64,000 bases of DNA from DASUNQ01 sp035536455 (GTDB lineage: Bacteria; Acidobacteriota; Thermoanaerobaculia; Multivoradales; UBA5704), in NCBI GenBank assembly GCA_035536455.1, contig DATLOC010000059.1, positions 1-64,000 on the forward strand, in the 5' to 3' direction. The notes beneath the pieces are model-generated. The model was not told the origin of the DNA, made no database searches, and was given only the letters and a program-made list of their open reading frames with translations. The first letter of the stretch is position 1; the number at the start of each line of letters is the position of its first letter. Positions 16,862-24,623 of the stretch are shown here, piece by piece. The translations under genes and the position numbers were made by a program.

Positions 16862-18680
16862 CGTGTCTCAACTCCTCATACCAAATCTTTAAGGTGAGAA
16901 ACAGCGACCAATACAAAGAGACCCCAGTAGGCACATTCCGTGGATCAAGAAGCCGCTGTGAAGGCTGGATTCCAAGCTCCTCGAACCCTGGCGATAGAAG
17001 CTCAGCGACAAGCTCGCCTTCCATATCGGCAGTCATCCGAGCCAAGAGATTGCTCACTCCGATCTTTGGATGATCCCAAACGGCTGTGCTCACAATACGT
17101 TGCCCGATCAGTTTCAGTATCTCCTTCGGCCGGTAGCCAACCCATGTGCCCACTCTATCGGTAAGGCGAAGAGCCATCGCTGCCCGCAGAACCTGCAGGT
17201 GAACCAGAGGACTCACCACTTGAGGGCCAACATGCTGGTAGGGCCAGACTGCCTCGTAGAAGGGTATTTCTACGATCTGTTGATAACAGCTGTGCGCTGA
17301 GAACGACGCTCCACTCTCTGCCTCTCGCTGGCTCTCTTCAGCGAGGGATCTGTATGCCGCCAACACTGAGCCAGCAAAATCTCCAAAGAATTCAGTAAGA
17401 AAACCAAGCTCAGCCTCAACGGGCGCGCCCAATAGCTTCGCCGGGAAGCGAGCACCGCATGCACTTACGATTAGAGGTACCATGCCAAAGCGCCAAATTA
17501 ATCCGTGCGTTGTGTAACTGGTGTCGCTTGAAGCAAAGAACGCGAGGGCTTGCACAGCAGCAAGGAGCCGCCCTCGGCCGATTAGGTCGGCAATTATTAA
17601 GGGTGTGCACGCGAAGAGCTCATCTCCGCCCTCGCCCGTGAAAAGCACCTCAAATTCATGCTCTACCGCCTCTTCCATGAGCTGGGAGTATGCTCCCGTG
17701 AAAAGCCCCCCAGCTGGCGCGTCCATCTTCCTATTAAGGGCGCGAAGTGGTTCAAGCTGTAGCCTAGGGGCGACTCGGCGTGAGACCACAAGTTCAACAG
17801 CAAGGTCGCGTGCGAGCTTCTTTTGCAGGAATCGTTCTTCCACAGAGTCCACCCCGGGGCCTAGAGTTAGTAGACTAGTCTGACCTCCCGTCTCTTTGGC
17901 AATTTTGGATGCCATTGCGGCTATAACACCCGAATCCAACCCGCCGCTAATAAGACAAGCAGACCGCCTTCCTAATAGAGCTGACTTAACAATTAGCTCG
18001 AGTTCGTTCAATGCGAGCGCGGCCGCGTCCTCAAGCGAGAGACTCTCGACCAGCGACTCTGCGTATGGGTTCCAATAGGGTCCTAAAGAAACTATGCCCG
18101 ATTCGTAATCTAGCCGGTAACCGGGCGGAATCTGATACACCCCTTGCAGAAATGTGAGGCATGGATGAGTACTGTGACGTCTCCCGAAGGCAAAAAAGTC
18201 CGCAACCACTCCCGGCTCTAAGGAGATCGTTGGTAGAATCGTAGCGAGGTCATGCAGCGAGGTTGAAAGGTAGAGGCGGTTACCAAGTCGAGTATAGAAG
18301 AAGGTTCCTCGGCCTACGGGATGTGAAAAGCAACGAAGGCGGTCACGTAGTCCATCCCATTCGACGAAAGGTGCGGCTTGTGCAATCTTCTCAACCTCGG
18401 GCCTTGGCGGAAAAGGTACGGTGGTTACGCCCGATGGAGTAGCCACGAGAATTGCCGACTCATGTCTAGGTGTCTCGGTGGACACAAAGATTGTGCAGCG
18501 CCCGGAGGGAAGCGGGGTTAGAGGGTAGACGGGAAGGTCTGGGCACGGCCAAGCGTTGGCTGGAAGGAAGGACGTAGGTTGAGGGGCTACGGAAGTTGCA
18601 GCAGTGTCGATAATGACTCGGACCAGGCTCCCCATCGGATTCGGGTGCGCGTCCCGCGGGGACGCGCACCCCCCCGACAT
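16830..18680 (-). CDS. Lasso peptide cyclase C (asparagine-synthetase-like)
   Basis: ATP-dependent macrolactam synthetase that would activate a side-chain carboxylate of the core and close the ring. The 616-residue protein has an N-terminal domain like glutaminase but without a catalytic Cys, then a synthetase domain with the PP-loop SGGLDS (245-250) and GEGGDE (349-354). The ATG at 18680 shares its A with the precursor stop (TGATG), so the two are coupled. A perfect 13-bp hairpin lies in codons ~4-13, so a start at the later ATG (MGSLVRVIID) is also possible. Confidence 0.83.
   Translation of the reverse strand: MSGGCASPRDAHPNPMGSLVRVIIDTAATSVAPQPTSFLPANAWPCPDLPVYPLTPLPSGRCTIFVSTETPRHESAILVATPSGVTTVPFPPRPEVEKIAQAAPFVEWDGLRDRLRCFSHPVGRGTFFYTRLGNRLYLSTSLHDLATILPTISLEPGVVADFFAFGRRHSTHPCLTFLQGVYQIPPGYRLDYESGIVSLGPYWNPYAESLVESLSLEDAAALALNELELIVKSALLGRRSACLISGGLDSGVIAAMASKIAKETGGQTSLLTLGPGVDSVEERFLQKKLARDLAVELVVSRRVAPRLQLEPLRALNRKMDAPAGGLFTGAYSQLMEEAVEHEFEVLFTGEGGDELFACTPLIIADLIGRGRLLAAVQALAFFASSDTSYTTHGLIWRFGMVPLIVSACGARFPAKLLGAPVEAELGFLTEFFGDFAGSVLAAYRSLAEESQREAESGASFSAHSCYQQIVEIPFYEAVWPYQHVGPQVVSPLVHLQVLRAAMALRLTDRVGTWVGYRPKEILKLIGQRIVSTAVWDHPKIGVSNLLARMTADMEGELVAELLSPGFEELGIQPSQRLLDPRNVPTGVSLYWSLFLTLKIWYEELRHGAAARKQTLG
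18643..18671 (-). promoter_or_regulatory. Perfect 13-bp hairpin at lasso A/C junction
   Basis: GGGTGCGCGTCCC, loop GCG, GGGACGCGCACCC. It begins seven bases inside the cyclase gene, just after the precursor stop. It could stabilise the precursor mRNA, attenuate transcription into the cyclase, or hide the cyclase start, giving more precursor than enzyme. Confidence 0.6.
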
Positions 18681-18862
18681 CAGCGTGGGGATCTTCCTCG
18701 GTTCCCTTCCGTGCTGTTGCCCCTGGCATTCTTGGTTAGCTTCAGTGCGGATCCCAAGAGCTGCCACGCGCGATCTGGAGTGGGCCTCTCGGGCTTGCTC
18801 TTAGTGGGGGCACTACGCTCGTCTACCGTAGCCTTTGGGAACTTTGTGTTGGAGCCGTGCAT
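18680..18862 (-). CDS. Lasso peptide precursor A (candidate)
   Basis: A 60-residue peptide with an excellent ribosome site (AAAGGAGG, 6 bases before the ATG) directly upstream of the cyclase. The leader holds WQLLGSALKLTK, which resembles the LG...LT-X end of lasso leaders. With Thr43 at -2, the core is NARGNSTEGNRGRSPR (residues 45-60), 16 residues with Glu at core position 8: an eight-residue ring and eight-residue tail, the usual size. Position 1 would be Asn instead of Gly. Alternatives are a core from Ala46 (seven-residue ring) or, using Thr51, Gly53, which has no ring acid. Identity as the precursor is inferred from position, size and this fit. Confidence 0.68.
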   Translation of the reverse strand: MHGSNTKFPKATVDERSAPTKSKPERPTPDRAWQLLGSALKLTKNARGNSTEGNRGRSPR

Positions 18863-19301
18863 CGAACGCCTCCTTTCTGGCCTTGCGGGCCATGTCCTGG
18901 GGCAGTAGCAGCTTAGTTACTACACTTTGTCAGAGAATGCAACCGCATACCGGTCTTCCTTGCACTTACCGTCGTGAGCCAGCCCGAAGGGAACCCGGCG
19001 TGCAGGTGGTAATTAGGTCCAAGCTACGGCTGCCCGATACGCAGGACGCGCAAAGCCGGGACTTAAGACTTGGGCTGGCGCGTGTCCGCTCTAGAACCAA
19101 ATGCGGTGACCTCCTCGAGTCCGTCAGCACGCCAGGGGGTGATGGAAGCTTCGCTGCAGTGCTCCCTGCAGCTGGCGTTGAAGCGGCACGGATCACAAGT
19201 GTCTTAGGGAGCCGTGCCATACCGGTAGGGATAGCTTCCGCGCTGCTCCCGCCTAGGCCGGCGCTACGCCCGTCAGCATGATGAATAGGTTGGTATCGAC
19301 G
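18863..19301. other. Intergenic region upstream of lasso operon
   Basis: About 440 bases, lower in GC than the flanks. It must carry the lasso promoter on the minus strand, but I could not assign -35/-10 boxes with confidence. Short open frames on both strands show no family resemblance. I see no tRNA or terminator here. Confidence 0.4.
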
Positions 19302-20060
19302 TCACGGCATCCAGAACGGCAGGACCTTGCCCCGCCCGCCGACGGCGGCGGCGGCCGCGGCTGGCGCCGACGCCGCGCCCACCCGCCCGAAGCGACGCTC
19401 GCGGCGGCGGAACTCCTCGACTCCGGCCGCGAGATCGGCGCCGTCGAAATCCGGCCACATCCGGTCGGTGAAGACCAGCTCGGCGTAGGCGCACTCCCAA
19501 AGCAGGAAGTCCGAGAGCCGCTTCTCGCCGCCGGTGCGGATGAGGACGTCCACGTCCGGCACCGGCTCGCCGCCGTGCGCCTGGGCGAGGAGGCGGGAGA
19601 AGGCGTCGCGCGAGACGTCGCCCGAGCCCGGGAGGCGGCGGGCGGCGTGGAGGATGGCGTCGCGCGCCGAGTAGTCGACGGCGATGCGCAGCAGGAACCG
19701 GGTGCCGCCGGCGGTCTGCGCCTCGGCGCGCTCGATGGCGCGGCGCAGGCGCGCGTCCAGCCGATCGCGGCGGCCGATGACGGTGATCCGCGCCCCCTCC
19801 TCGGCGCAGCGCCCCGCCTCCTCGGAGAGGTAGTGGCGGAAGAGGCGCATCAGGTGCGTGACCTCGCCCGCCGGGCGCTGCCAGTTGTCGGAGGAGAAGG
19901 CGAAGAGGGTGAGGGTGCCGATGCCGAGGTCGGCGGCCGACTCGACGGTCCGCCGCACCGCGTCGGCGCCGGCGCGGTGCCCCTCGGCGCGGGTCTTGCC
20001 GCGCGCCGTGGCCCAGCGGCCGTTGCCGTCCATGATGATGGCGACGTGGAGCGCGCTCAT
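19302..20060 (-). CDS. uppS: Undecaprenyl diphosphate synthase (isoprenyl transferase)
   Basis: cis-Prenyltransferase making the C55 carrier for peptidoglycan and other envelope glycans. 252 residues: IIMDGNGRWA with the catalytic Asp at the start, HRAGADAVRRTVE, FAFSSDNWQRP, and the C-terminal block IRTGGEKRLSDFLLWECAYAEL. First ATG used. Its usual partner cdsA does not follow; downstream is the lasso cluster, which may have been inserted between them. Confidence 0.94.
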   Translation of the reverse strand: MSALHVAIIMDGNGRWATARGKTRAEGHRAGADAVRRTVESAADLGIGTLTLFAFSSDNWQRPAGEVTHLMRLFRHYLSEEAGRCAEEGARITVIGRRDRLDARLRRAIERAEAQTAGGTRFLLRIAVDYSARDAILHAARRLPGSGDVSRDAFSRLLAQAHGGEPVPDVDVLIRTGGEKRLSDFLLWECAYAELVFTDRMWPDFDGADLAAGVEEFRRRERRFGRVGAASAPAAAAAAVGGRGKVLPFWMP

Positions 20061-20074
20061 CGTCCTCCCACCCC

Positions 20075-20467
20075 CTAGCTCAGCCGTGTGGCGTGAATGA
20101 TCGCTTCCATGTGGTCGAGGTAGCGCTCGAGCGCCCGCCGGCCCGGCGCCGCCAGCCGATACTCGGTCTTCGGCACCCGTCCTTCGAAGCGCTTGCCGCA
20201 GACGACGTAGCCCGCCTCCTCGAGCTTGCGGGCGTGGACGCTCAGGTTGCCGTCGGTCGTCTTGAGCAGGCGCTTGAGGTCGTTGAAGCTCAGCCGGTCG
20301 TTGACGGCCAGTGCGCTGACGATGCCCAGCCGGATGCGCTCGTGGATCAGCCGGTCGAGGCCCATCGCCTCGCGCTCGCCGCCGTGGCGCGGACCGGCCG
20401 GACCCTCCCCCTCCGCCGGCCCCGGCCGGTGCGCGTGGGCGGCGGCGAGCGGCTTGCGCCTAGCCAC
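20075..20467 (-). CDS. Winged-helix transcriptional regulator
   Basis: A 130-residue protein with an ArsR/MarR-type winged helix from about residue 38: LIHERIRLGIVSALAVNDRLSFNDLKRLLKTTDGNLSVHARKLEEAGYV, then the wing (FEGRVPKTEYRLAAPGRRALERYL). The N-terminal ~35 residues are disordered and Pro/Gly-rich, so a start further in is possible. It overlaps the membrane-protein gene before it by eight bases, a common pairing for this regulator family. Ligand unknown. Confidence 0.8.
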   Translation of the reverse strand: MARRKPLAAAHAHRPGPAEGEGPAGPRHGGEREAMGLDRLIHERIRLGIVSALAVNDRLSFNDLKRLLKTTDGNLSVHARKLEEAGYVVCGKRFEGRVPKTEYRLAAPGRRALERYLDHMEAIIHATRLS

Positions 20468-21071
20468 CGTGCCGCCGCGCGATGATCGCGCCGAAGAGGA
20501 GGTGGAGGCCGCCGAAGCCGGCGGCGAGGAGCGCGTCCCCCCAGGAGTGGGGCGCGAAGAGGGCGAGCGCCCCCAGGGCCATGAAGGCCAGCCCCATGAC
20601 CGGCACGATGCGCACCGAGAAGGCGCCGCCGGTGGCGATGCCGGCGCCGTAGAGGAGGAGCCAGACGCCGGGCAGGAACCCGACCCGGCCGGCGTCGAAG
20701 AGGGCGGCGGTCAGGAGCGCGCCGGCGAGCAGCGGCGGGAAGAGGCTCAGCAGGAAGCGCCGCCCGGGGACCGAGAAGAAGCTCCCCTCCAGCCGCTGCG
20801 CCTTCCACAGCGACGCCCCGACGGTGAGGATGAAGGCCAGCGCCGCCTCGCCGAGCCAGGTGGCGAGCCAGGTCTCCGGCGTCGTCTGCCGCGCGGCCAG
20901 CCAGGCGGCGCCGATCGCCGTCGCGCCGACCGCCATCTCCCCCGCCCCCGAGACGGCGGTGAAGCAGGCCGCCCCCTCCATCGTCTCTCGGATGTAGCGC
21001 AGGTTGTCCATCGCCCGCGCGTGCAGCTCGCGCGGCGGCTGGAAGCGGAGGGGGGGCGGGGTGGAGCTCAC
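20460..21071 (-). CDS. Four- to six-span membrane protein of unknown function
   Basis: A 203-residue protein. After a soluble N-terminus (RELHARAMDNLRYIRETMEGA) there are several hydrophobic segments up to LLFGAIIARRHGG. GTG start. I recall similar proteins adjacent to winged-helix regulators, as here, where the two genes overlap; the regulator probably controls this gene. No catalytic motif is visible. Confidence 0.6.
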   Translation of the reverse strand: MSSTPPPLRFQPPRELHARAMDNLRYIRETMEGAACFTAVSGAGEMAVGATAIGAAWLAARQTTPETWLATWLGEAALAFILTVGASLWKAQRLEGSFFSVPGRRFLLSLFPPLLAGALLTAALFDAGRVGFLPGVWLLLYGAGIATGGAFSVRIVPVMGLAFMALGALALFAPHSWGDALLAAGFGGLHLLFGAIIARRHGG

Positions 21072-21107
21072 GACAAGGGAGAGTGTAGGAGGAGAACGGC
21101 GCCGACG

Positions 21108-21569
21108 TCAAGTACTTTGCAAAGCAAAGCCCTGCGCCTGCCGCGCCGCGTTGCGGACCATCGAGACCATCGCCATCAGGCCCATCGACTTGCCCATCGA
21201 CAGCTCGTCGCCAAAGAGGCGGTAGACGACGTCCTGCGGCACCACGGCGACCTCGGCGAGCGGGGCGCCCGAGAGCCCCTCGTCGAGGATCACCGCCAGC
21301 GCCTTGGCCGAGATCCCCTGCGGGTTCTCGACCGCGAAGTGGAAGTCGAGCCGGCCGTCCGGCCGCCGCTCGGCCCAGACGTAGGCCTGCGACTCGCAGG
21401 CCGGCACCTTGTTCTCCTCGGCGAAGGGGCGGACGGCGATCCGCGGCGGCACCTCGCGGAAGCGCTCGGCGATGTCGATCAGGAGCTGGATGCGGTCGGC
21501 GCGGTCGGGCACCAACGCCAGCGTGTCGACGATCTCGCCCAGCTTCTCGGGCAGCGCCGCGGTCGCCAT
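21108..21569 (-). CDS. sufE: SufE-family sulfur acceptor protein
   Basis: Accepts persulfide sulfur from a cysteine desulfurase for Fe-S cluster assembly. 153 residues; the acceptor Cys58 lies in VPACESQAYVWAE, the expected exposed loop, and the C-terminal region (GMVRNAARQA-like) is typical. It is followed upstream on the same strand by a sulfurtransferase gene 18 bases away, so the two form a sulfur-handling pair. No sufS or sufBCD is in the window. Confidence 0.9.
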   Translation of the reverse strand: MATAALPEKLGEIVDTLALVPDRADRIQLLIDIAERFREVPPRIAVRPFAEENKVPACESQAYVWAERRPDGRLDFHFAVENPQGISAKALAVILDEGLSGAPLAEVAVVPQDVVYRLFGDELSMGKSMGLMAMVSMVRNAARQAQGFALQST

Positions 21570-21587
21570 CGGCTCAGCGTGCCCCGC

Positions 21588-22454
21588 TCATTTCTCGATC
21601 GGCACCCCGACCAGGTTCCCCCACTCCGTCCAGCTGCCGTCGTAGTTGCGGACGCGCGGGTAGCCGAGCAGGCGGGTGAGCACGAACCAGGTCAAGCTGC
21701 TCCGCTCGCCGATGCGGCAGTAGACGATGACGTCGTCGTCTTTCTTCAGCTTGGCCTCCCCTTCGTAGATCGCGCGCAGCTCGTCGGCCGTCTTGAAGCT
21801 GCCGTCGTCGGGGTTGACGGCGCGCGCCCAGGGGATGTTGGCCGCCCCCGGGATGTGGCCGCCGCGCAGCGCCCCCTCGTTGGGGTACTCCGGCATGTGC
21901 AGCCGCTCGCCGCTGTACTCCTGCGGGCTGCGCACGTCGACGAGCGGCCCCTTCTTCCCCTCCACCTGCTCCAGCACCTGCTCGCGGAAGGCGCGGACCT
22001 TCTCGTCGTCGCGCTCGGGGGCGCTGTAGTCGGTCGCCGGGTAGCTCTTGACGTCGCGTGTCAGCGGCCGCTTCTCCTTGTCCCACTTGATCCGCCCGCC
22101 GTCCATGATCTTGGCCTTGTCGTGGCCGAAGAGCTGGAAGACCCAGAAGGCGTAGGTGGCCCACCAGTTGTTGCGGTCGCCGTAGAAGATGACGGTAGTG
22201 TCGCGGGTGGCGCCGATCCGTCGCATCAGCGCCTCGAAGCCCTCGCGGCCGAGGTAGTCGCGCCGCACCGGGTCGTTGAGGTCGCGCGTCCAGTCCACCT
22301 CCACCGCCCCCGGGATGTGCCCGCTCGAGTAGAGCAGCGGGTCCTCGTTCGATTCGACGATCCGCACCTCCGGGTCGTCGAGGTGGTCAGCCACCCAGTC
22401 CGTCGAGACCAACGCCTCCGGGTGGACGTATCCGCGGTCTGCTATGTCGCTCAC
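21588..22454 (-). CDS. Thiosulfate/3-mercaptopyruvate sulfurtransferase
   Basis: Two tandem rhodanese domains, 288 residues: an inactive N-terminal one (RIVESNEDPLLYSSGHIPGAVEVDW) and an active C-terminal one with the catalytic Cys in VIVYCRIGERSS. It moves sulfane sulfur to thiophilic acceptors. GTG start with GAAAGGAGAG upstream. It precedes sufE, so it may feed sulfur to the same pathway. The CRIGERSS loop leans to thiosulfate as donor. Confidence 0.9.
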   Translation of the reverse strand: MSDIADRGYVHPEALVSTDWVADHLDDPEVRIVESNEDPLLYSSGHIPGAVEVDWTRDLNDPVRRDYLGREGFEALMRRIGATRDTTVIFYGDRNNWWATYAFWVFQLFGHDKAKIMDGGRIKWDKEKRPLTRDVKSYPATDYSAPERDDEKVRAFREQVLEQVEGKKGPLVDVRSPQEYSGERLHMPEYPNEGALRGGHIPGAANIPWARAVNPDDGSFKTADELRAIYEGEAKLKKDDDVIVYCRIGERSSLTWFVLTRLLGYPRVRNYDGSWTEWGNLVGVPIEK

Positions 22455-22505
22455 GGTCGCTCTCCTTTCAATGTCTCAGTGCTGCGGGAGAGCCAATCTA
22501 GTCCT

Positions 22506-24623
22506 CTAGCCCGAGGTCTTCAACCAGCCGCGCAGCACCTCGGCCACGCTCCAGGCCTGGGCGACGCAGCCGCGGGCGCGGTAGGGCTCCTCGGCGTCGA
22601 AGACCTCGGAGATCGACCCCAGGCAGACGTCCCCGAGGTGGGACAGGAAGCCGGCGAGCAGCGCCTGCGCCCCCTCCCGGTCGGAGGGGTGGAGCTTGAG
22701 CCAGGCGTCGACGAAGGGGCCGATCAGCCAGGCCCACACCGTCCCCTGGTGGTAGGCGGCGTCGCGGGAGCGCAGGTCGCCGTCGTAATAGCGCTGGTAG
22801 TCGGCGTGGTCGGGGGCGAGCGAGCGCAGCCCGACCGGCGTCAGCAGCCTCTGGCGCACCGTCTCCATCACCGGCGACCAGCGCTCGCGCGCCAGGATCG
22901 GGTGCGGCAGGGAGATGGCGAAGACCTGATTGGGGCGGCAGGCCGGGTCGTCGCCCTTCTCACCGTCGACGACGTCGTAGAGGTAGCCGCCGGCCTCGTA
23001 CCAGAAGCGCGCGTTGAAGCTGCGGTAGGCGCGCTCGGCGTGGCGGGAGAGGCGGCGCGCCGCCGCGATGCCGCGCCCCTCGCGCATCCAGCCTTCGAGC
23101 AGGCGCAGCGCGTTGTACCAGAGGGCGTTGATCTCGACCGCCTTGCCCCGCCGCGGCGTCACCACCCAGTCGCCGACCTTGGCGTCCATCCAGGTGAGCT
23201 GGTAGCCCTCCGCGCCCTGGCGCAGCAGGCCGTCGGCCGAATCGACGCAGATGCCGAAGCGGGTGCCGTTCAGGTGGCGCTCGACGATCTTGAGCAGCGC
23301 CGGCAGCAGCACTTCCAGGGTGGCGTGGTCGTCGCTCGCCGCGACGTAGCGGTCGAGGGCGTGGAAGTACCAGAGGGTGGCATCGGCGGTGTGGTAGAGG
23401 CCCTCGCGCTCGCCGTCGGGGAAGAAGTTGGGGATCAAGCCGTCGCGCACGTGCGCTGCGAAGGTGCGCAGGACGTAGCGCGCCTCCTCCAGCCGGCCGG
23501 TGGAGGCGGTCAGCCCTTCGAGGCTGATCATCGTGTCGCGCCCCCAGTCGGTGAACCAGTGATAGCCGGCGATGACCGTCCGCGGCTCCTCGCCGGCGGC
23601 GTGGGCGCGGACGGCGTCGCCCTGGCGCTGCGGCGCGATCAGGAACTGGTCGGCGGCGAGCACCAGCTCGGCGGGCGGGCCGCTGCGGGCGAGCGGGTGG
23701 GCGGCGGCGAGGAGGCGCACCCGCCGCTCCTGGTCGAGCTCGAGCGCCTCGCGCGGCGGCAGCGACAGCGCCTCCTCCCACGAGGCGGTCGAGGCCACCA
23801 GCGCCGCCTCCTCCCCAACCGCCAGGTCGACCGCGAAGCTGCCCGGGCTCCAGGCGTCGCCGACGGCGTCGTAGCCGCGCGCCGCCTCGACCCGATAGTG
23901 GAGCCCGGCGATCTCGCGCGGCCCGTCGGTGAAGAGCACCGCGCCGCCGAGGACGGCCATGCGCAGCGCGGGGCGCCCGCGGCGGTCGACGAGCACCGGG
24001 TCGGCGGCCGGGCGCACCTCGCAGCGCGCGCCGCTCGCCTCGACCTCGAACGGCGCCGGCAGCGGCCGGCTCACTTGCTCCTCCTGCGGCCGGAAGGCGA
24101 CCCGCGGCTCGAGGATGAGGCGGAAGCGGCCCTCGCCGTCGAGCAGGCGGTAGAGGACGTGGACGGTGTTCTGCCCGTGCGGCAGGACGAGCCGCTTCTC
24201 GAGGCGCACGCCCTCGCCGGCGAAGACCCAGACCGGCAGCCCGCCCTCGATGCGGAACTCCACGAGCTGCTGGACGGCGCGCAGGTCGGGGGGGGAGCCG
24301 TGCCGCTCCTCGCCGCTCAGGCAGAGGTCGGCGCCGGAGGGGAGGCGGACCTTCTCGCCGAGCTGCGCCAGGGTGACGACGCGCCCGACGCGTAGCGCCG
24401 CGATCAGCAGCCCGTGGTAGCGGCGGGTGGGGATCCCCGCCACCGTCCCCGCCGCGTAGCCGCCGAGACCGTTGGCGACCAGCCACTCCAGGGCGACCAG
24501 GCGCTCGGGGTCGGCGCCCGGCGCCGGCACCTCGCGCACCGGCAGCGGGATCGGGAGCACCGCGTCGCCCGGCGAGAGCGCCTCTTCGGCCGCGGCCGCT
24601 GGCGGCGGCTCAGTCGTCGTCAT
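22506..24623 (-). CDS. Amylo-alpha-1,6-glucosidase / glycogen debranching enzyme (GH133-like)
   Basis: A 705-residue hydrolase of alpha-1,6 branch points in glycogen or maltodextrin. The N-terminal beta domain includes VANGLGGYAAGTVAGIPTRRYHGLL, a hallmark of this family; the catalytic (alpha/alpha)6 barrel holds YHWFTDWGRDTMISLEGL and DATLWYFHALDRY. It overlaps treZ by 14 bases. Together they point to turnover of glycogen, partly into trehalose. Confidence 0.9.
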   Translation of the reverse strand: MTTTEPPPAAAAEEALSPGDAVLPIPLPVREVPAPGADPERLVALEWLVANGLGGYAAGTVAGIPTRRYHGLLIAALRVGRVVTLAQLGEKVRLPSGADLCLSGEERHGSPPDLRAVQQLVEFRIEGGLPVWVFAGEGVRLEKRLVLPHGQNTVHVLYRLLDGEGRFRLILEPRVAFRPQEEQVSRPLPAPFEVEASGARCEVRPAADPVLVDRRGRPALRMAVLGGAVLFTDGPREIAGLHYRVEAARGYDAVGDAWSPGSFAVDLAVGEEAALVASTASWEEALSLPPREALELDQERRVRLLAAAHPLARSGPPAELVLAADQFLIAPQRQGDAVRAHAAGEEPRTVIAGYHWFTDWGRDTMISLEGLTASTGRLEEARYVLRTFAAHVRDGLIPNFFPDGEREGLYHTADATLWYFHALDRYVAASDDHATLEVLLPALLKIVERHLNGTRFGICVDSADGLLRQGAEGYQLTWMDAKVGDWVVTPRRGKAVEINALWYNALRLLEGWMREGRGIAAARRLSRHAERAYRSFNARFWYEAGGYLYDVVDGEKGDDPACRPNQVFAISLPHPILARERWSPVMETVRQRLLTPVGLRSLAPDHADYQRYYDGDLRSRDAAYHQGTVWAWLIGPFVDAWLKLHPSDREGAQALLAGFLSHLGDVCLGSISEVFDAEEPYRARGCVAQAWSVAEVLRGWLKTSG

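Noticed and set aside
18466..18729. Alternative lasso precursor in another frame (GTEEDPHADVGG)
   Set aside because: It offers Gly1 and Asp9, but has no Thr at -2, no ribosome site for its ATG and overlaps the cyclase start. The frame with AAAGGAGG is preferred.
18835..19281. Plus-strand 148-codon frame upstream of the lasso operon
   Set aside because: No family resemblance or ribosome site; it overlaps the precursor antisense.
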